This document shows positions 4,753 to 6,586 of a stretch of DNA of 6,586 bases, piece after piece. Positions within the stretch are counted from its first letter, which is position 1, and each line of letters opens with the position of its first letter. Under the pieces are notes generated by a model. The model was given only the letters and a program-made list of their open reading frames with translations, was not told where the DNA came from and searched no databases. Both the position numbers and the translations under genes were made by a program. This DNA is from Spirochaetes bacterium RBG_16_67_19 (GTDB lineage: Bacteria > Spirochaetota > Spirochaetia > SZUA-6 > DRHE01), in contig MIBK01000029.1 in NCBI GenBank assembly GCA_001829505.1, positions 1 to 6,586 of the forward strand, read 5' to 3'.

Positions 4753-6586
4753 ATGCGACGCTCCTGGCTGCCTCCGCTCCCGGCTCTCCTATCCTTGGTC
4801 CTGCTCGCCCTGACGGCACGCCCCGCGGCGGCCCAGCGCCTGTTCTGGGAGTCGCCGCGCGTGCTGGTGCCCTCCAGCGCTCGTTTCCCCGCCGCCGCGG
4901 CGGGCGGGGGATTGATCGCCGTGGTGTGGCAGGAGTTCGTGCAGAATGCCGCGGGCCAGCGCGAGGCCTGGCTGACCGCTTCGGTGTCCCGCGACGCGGT
5001 GCAGTGGCGTACGCTGGCCCGCTTCGCGGGCCCCTTCCCCCGCCAGGAACAGGAAACCCCGATCTTCTCCCTGGCCGTGGACCGGAACGGGCGCATCCTG
5101 ATCGCCGCCGCGGCTGCCGAACGCCGCACCTCCATCCTGGCCTCCAGGGACGGCGGGCAGAGCTTCACGGAAGCTGCCTCCGTGGAGGCCTTCGCCACCA
5201 GCCTGGCCCCCAGCCTTTTCGTGACCTCCCGCGGGGAGCTGCTGCTGATCGTGACCCAGGAGCAGGGCACCTTCCTCTCCCAGCAGTACGCCCTTTCAGG
5301 CGACGGGACCACCTGGACGCCCTTCCAGCCCCTGCTGCGCGATGAGCAGCTTCAGACCAACTTCCTGGCTCGTCATGCCGTTTTCGCCGGAAGGGACTAT
5401 CTGGTATTCCAGACCCTGCGCAGAGGCGACCGGCGCTACCAGCTGCAGCTTATGAGCTCCGCGGACGGCGGGCGGAGCTGGGGCGCGGCGGTGCCGCTGG
5501 CCTTCGATGAGACCGTGGACGGTCGGGTCCAGGGCGCGGAGCTTTTCGACAACCAGAGGCCCTTCCTGCTCACCCTGCCGGACCGCCTGGTCCTGGCCTG
5601 GGAGCGGCAGTTCCAATCGCGGGCGGTGCGGGTGTACTACCAGGAGCTGGACGGACAGGGTGCGGCCCTCGGCCCGCCGCAAGCGGTGACCGAAGGGGCG
5701 GTGGCCGCCCATTTCCCGCGGCTGATCCGCTACCGGGAGCGGGCCTACGTCTTCTATTTCAGCGGCGCGGACCGCGTGTTCGTCGCGGAACCGGGGGCGG
5801 CTGGCTGGAGCTCCCGGGAGCTCAACGAGCTGACCGGCTCCTCCTACTTCGCCTACCCGGTGGAGCTGGCCGGCAGGCTGTACGTGTTCTGGGAGAACCG
5901 GGTCGGGAGCAACTCCCGGCTGATCGTGCTGCAGCCCGATCAGAGCGCGGAGGCCCCCCGCCTGCAGGCGGTGAACTTCGACCCCCGCAGGGCTTCCCGG
6001 CAGGACCTGGTCCTGGTGCGCTGGTCGGTCCCGGCGGATTCCTCCGGGCTGGCCGGCTTCAAGTACGTCTGGTCGCAGAATCCGGCCGCGCCGCTGCCCC
6101 CCGGGGAAGCCACCCTGCTGGCGGACGTGACCAGCGTCTCGGTGCGCGCCGAGAAGGACGGAGCCTGGTATTTGCGGGTCGCGGCCCAGGACTACGCCGG
6201 CAACTGGTCGGAACCCGCCGTGATCTCCTTCACCCGGGACACGGCCCCCCCTGGCCGTCCCGAGCTGGTCCTGCCGGCCGACGACCCGGAAGGCTTCCTG
6301 GCCTCCAACACCTTTGAGCTGGGCTGGCGGCCGAAGGATGAAGGGGACGCCGCGGGATACGCCATCAACCTCCAGTACCTGGGTCCCTGGGAAACCCCTC
6401 CCGGGACGGTGGCTCCGCCGCTGCCGGCCGCGCCCAACACCGCCGCCACCCGGGCCGCCTATTCCAACCTGGACAACGGGCTCTGGGCCTTCGCGGTGGC
6501 GGCGGTGGACGCCGCCGGCAACCGGGGCGAGCCGGCCACCGCGGTCCTGCGGCTGAACAAGTACGTGCCGGTCACCTACATCAGCT
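4753..6586 (+). CDS. Exported Asp-box beta-propeller plus FN3-like protein (3' end outside window)
   Basis: 611 codons are visible with no stop. Residues 1-27 are a signal peptide (RR at 2-3, hydrophobic 9-21, cleavage likely at AAA|Q, 27/28). Residues 40-405 consist of about seven similar units, each a pair of beta strands, a loop, a strand and a turn. Four turns are Asp-box-like: SRDAVQW (79), SRDGGQSF (131), SGDGTTW (182), SADGGRSW (236), spaced 52, 51 and 54 residues. Asp-boxes mark sialidase/BNR-type beta-propellers, but the sialidase arginine triad and FRIP motif are not evident, so binding rather than hydrolysis is more likely. Residues 402-495 and 497-603 are two FN3-like domains with related ends, VAAQDYAGNWSEP (476-488) and VAAVDAAGNRGEP (582-594). 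The following KYVPVTYIS begins a further unseen region. ATG at 4753 abuts the TPR gene's stop and precedes the signal peptide. The protein is probably periplasmic or surface-exposed; its function is unknown. Confidence 0.88.
   Translation, partial: MRRSWLPPLPALLSLVLLALTARPAAAQRLFWESPRVLVPSSARFPAAAAGGGLIAVVWQEFVQNAAGQREAWLTASVSRDAVQWRTLARFAGPFPRQEQETPIFSLAVDRNGRILIAAAAAERRTSILASRDGGQSFTEAASVEAFATSLAPSLFVTSRGELLLIVTQEQGTFLSQQYALSGDGTTWTPFQPLLRDEQLQTNFLARHAVFAGRDYLVFQTLRRGDRRYQLQLMSSADGGRSWGAAVPLAFDETVDGRVQGAELFDNQRPFLLTLPDRLVLAWERQFQSRAVRVYYQELDGQGAALGPPQAVTEGAVAAHFPRLIRYRERAYVFYFSGADRVFVAEPGAAGWSSRELNELTGSSYFAYPVELAGRLYVFWENRVGSNSRLIVLQPDQSAEAPRLQAVNFDPRRASRQDLVLVRWSVPADSSGLAGFKYVWSQNPAAPLPPGEATLLADVTSVSVRAEKDGAWYLRVAAQDYAGNWSEPAVISFTRDTAPPGRPELVLPADDPEGFLASNTFELGWRPKDEGDAAGYAINLQYLGPWETPPGTVAPPLPAAPNTAATRAAYSNLDNGLWAFAVAAVDAAGNRGEPATAVLRLNKYVPVTYIS
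4873..5967 (+). repeat. Seven-unit propeller-type internal repeat (protein level)
   Basis: Codons 41-405 of the 4753 gene fall into about seven units of 40-60 residues. Each holds a hydrophobic strand pair (for example GGLIAVVWQE, GRILIAAAAA, GELLLIVTQE, GRDYLVFQTL, DRLVLAWERQ, ERAYVFYFSG, GRLYVFWENR) followed by a strand and turn. The first four turns keep Asp-box residues (Ser, Asp, Trp/Phe); units 5-7 have lost them. Unit boundaries are by eye. Confidence 0.65.
5956..6561 (+). repeat. Tandem FN3-like domains (protein level)
   Basis: Codons 402-495 and 497-603 of the 4753 gene each show an early Trp-containing strand (VRWSVP; LGWRPK), a middle Tyr strand (FKYVWS; YAINLQ) and the closing strand pattern W-x-x-x-V-A-A-x-D-x-A-G-N-x-x-E-P. 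This closing pattern is common in bacterial extracellular FN3/Ig-like modules. Proline-rich linkers separate the domains. Confidence 0.65.

Noticed and set aside
4680..5345. A 221-codon forward frame overlapping the TPR/propeller gene junction
   Set aside because: It is Pro/Arg/Gly-rich with no recognisable features and conflicts with the in-frame signal peptide and Asp-boxes of the 4753 gene.
4753..6586. Calling the propeller protein a sialidase
   Set aside because: Asp-boxes occur in many non-enzymatic propellers, and the expected FRIP motif and arginine triad are not recognisable in the visible 611 residues.

Overview
The window looks like a chromosomal piece of a GC-rich spirochaete (Spirochaetota; Treponema/Spirochaeta relatives). 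The main clue is a reverse-strand gene for a UPF0164-type outer-membrane protein, a family best known from Treponema. Supporting clues are the large exported TPR protein beside it and a Rex-type redox regulator. Base composition is high-GC by eye (not computed), apart from one short AT-rich patch in the single divergent promoter region. I saw no mobile element, CRISPR array, tRNA or rRNA gene.

Layout. Bases 1-332 (reverse) hold the N-terminal half of a Rex-family NAD(H)-sensing repressor, cut by the window edge. Bases 384-1619 (reverse) encode a 411-residue exported PorV/FadL-like beta-barrel with a C-terminal TPR. Its transcript probably continues through a 51-base gap into rex, because no terminator is visible. 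Bases 1620-1776 are a divergent promoter region with a good sigma70-type promoter facing right and a weaker one facing left. Bases 1777-4752 (forward) encode a 991-residue exported, almost wholly helical TPR/coiled-coil protein. Bases 4753 to the end (forward, starting directly after the preceding stop codon) encode an exported protein with Asp-box-type repeats at a ~52-residue period (probable beta-propeller) followed by two FN3-like domains. Its 3' end lies outside the window.

How they may work together. Three of the four proteins carry signal peptides and are built from interaction or surface folds: barrel plus TPR, TPR solenoid, and propeller plus FN3. The forward pair is almost certainly cotranscribed and probably translationally coupled. 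The simplest reading is a cell-envelope module in which the TPR protein and the propeller/FN3 protein act in the periplasm or at the outer membrane near the UPF0164 barrel. There is a loose resemblance to the parts list of the Bacteroidota type 9 system (PorV barrel, TPR protein, propeller protein), but no homology to that system is shown here. Rex would be a passenger or a redox regulator of neighbouring genes. Rex and UPF0164 are confident family calls; the functions of the two large forward genes are not known to me.
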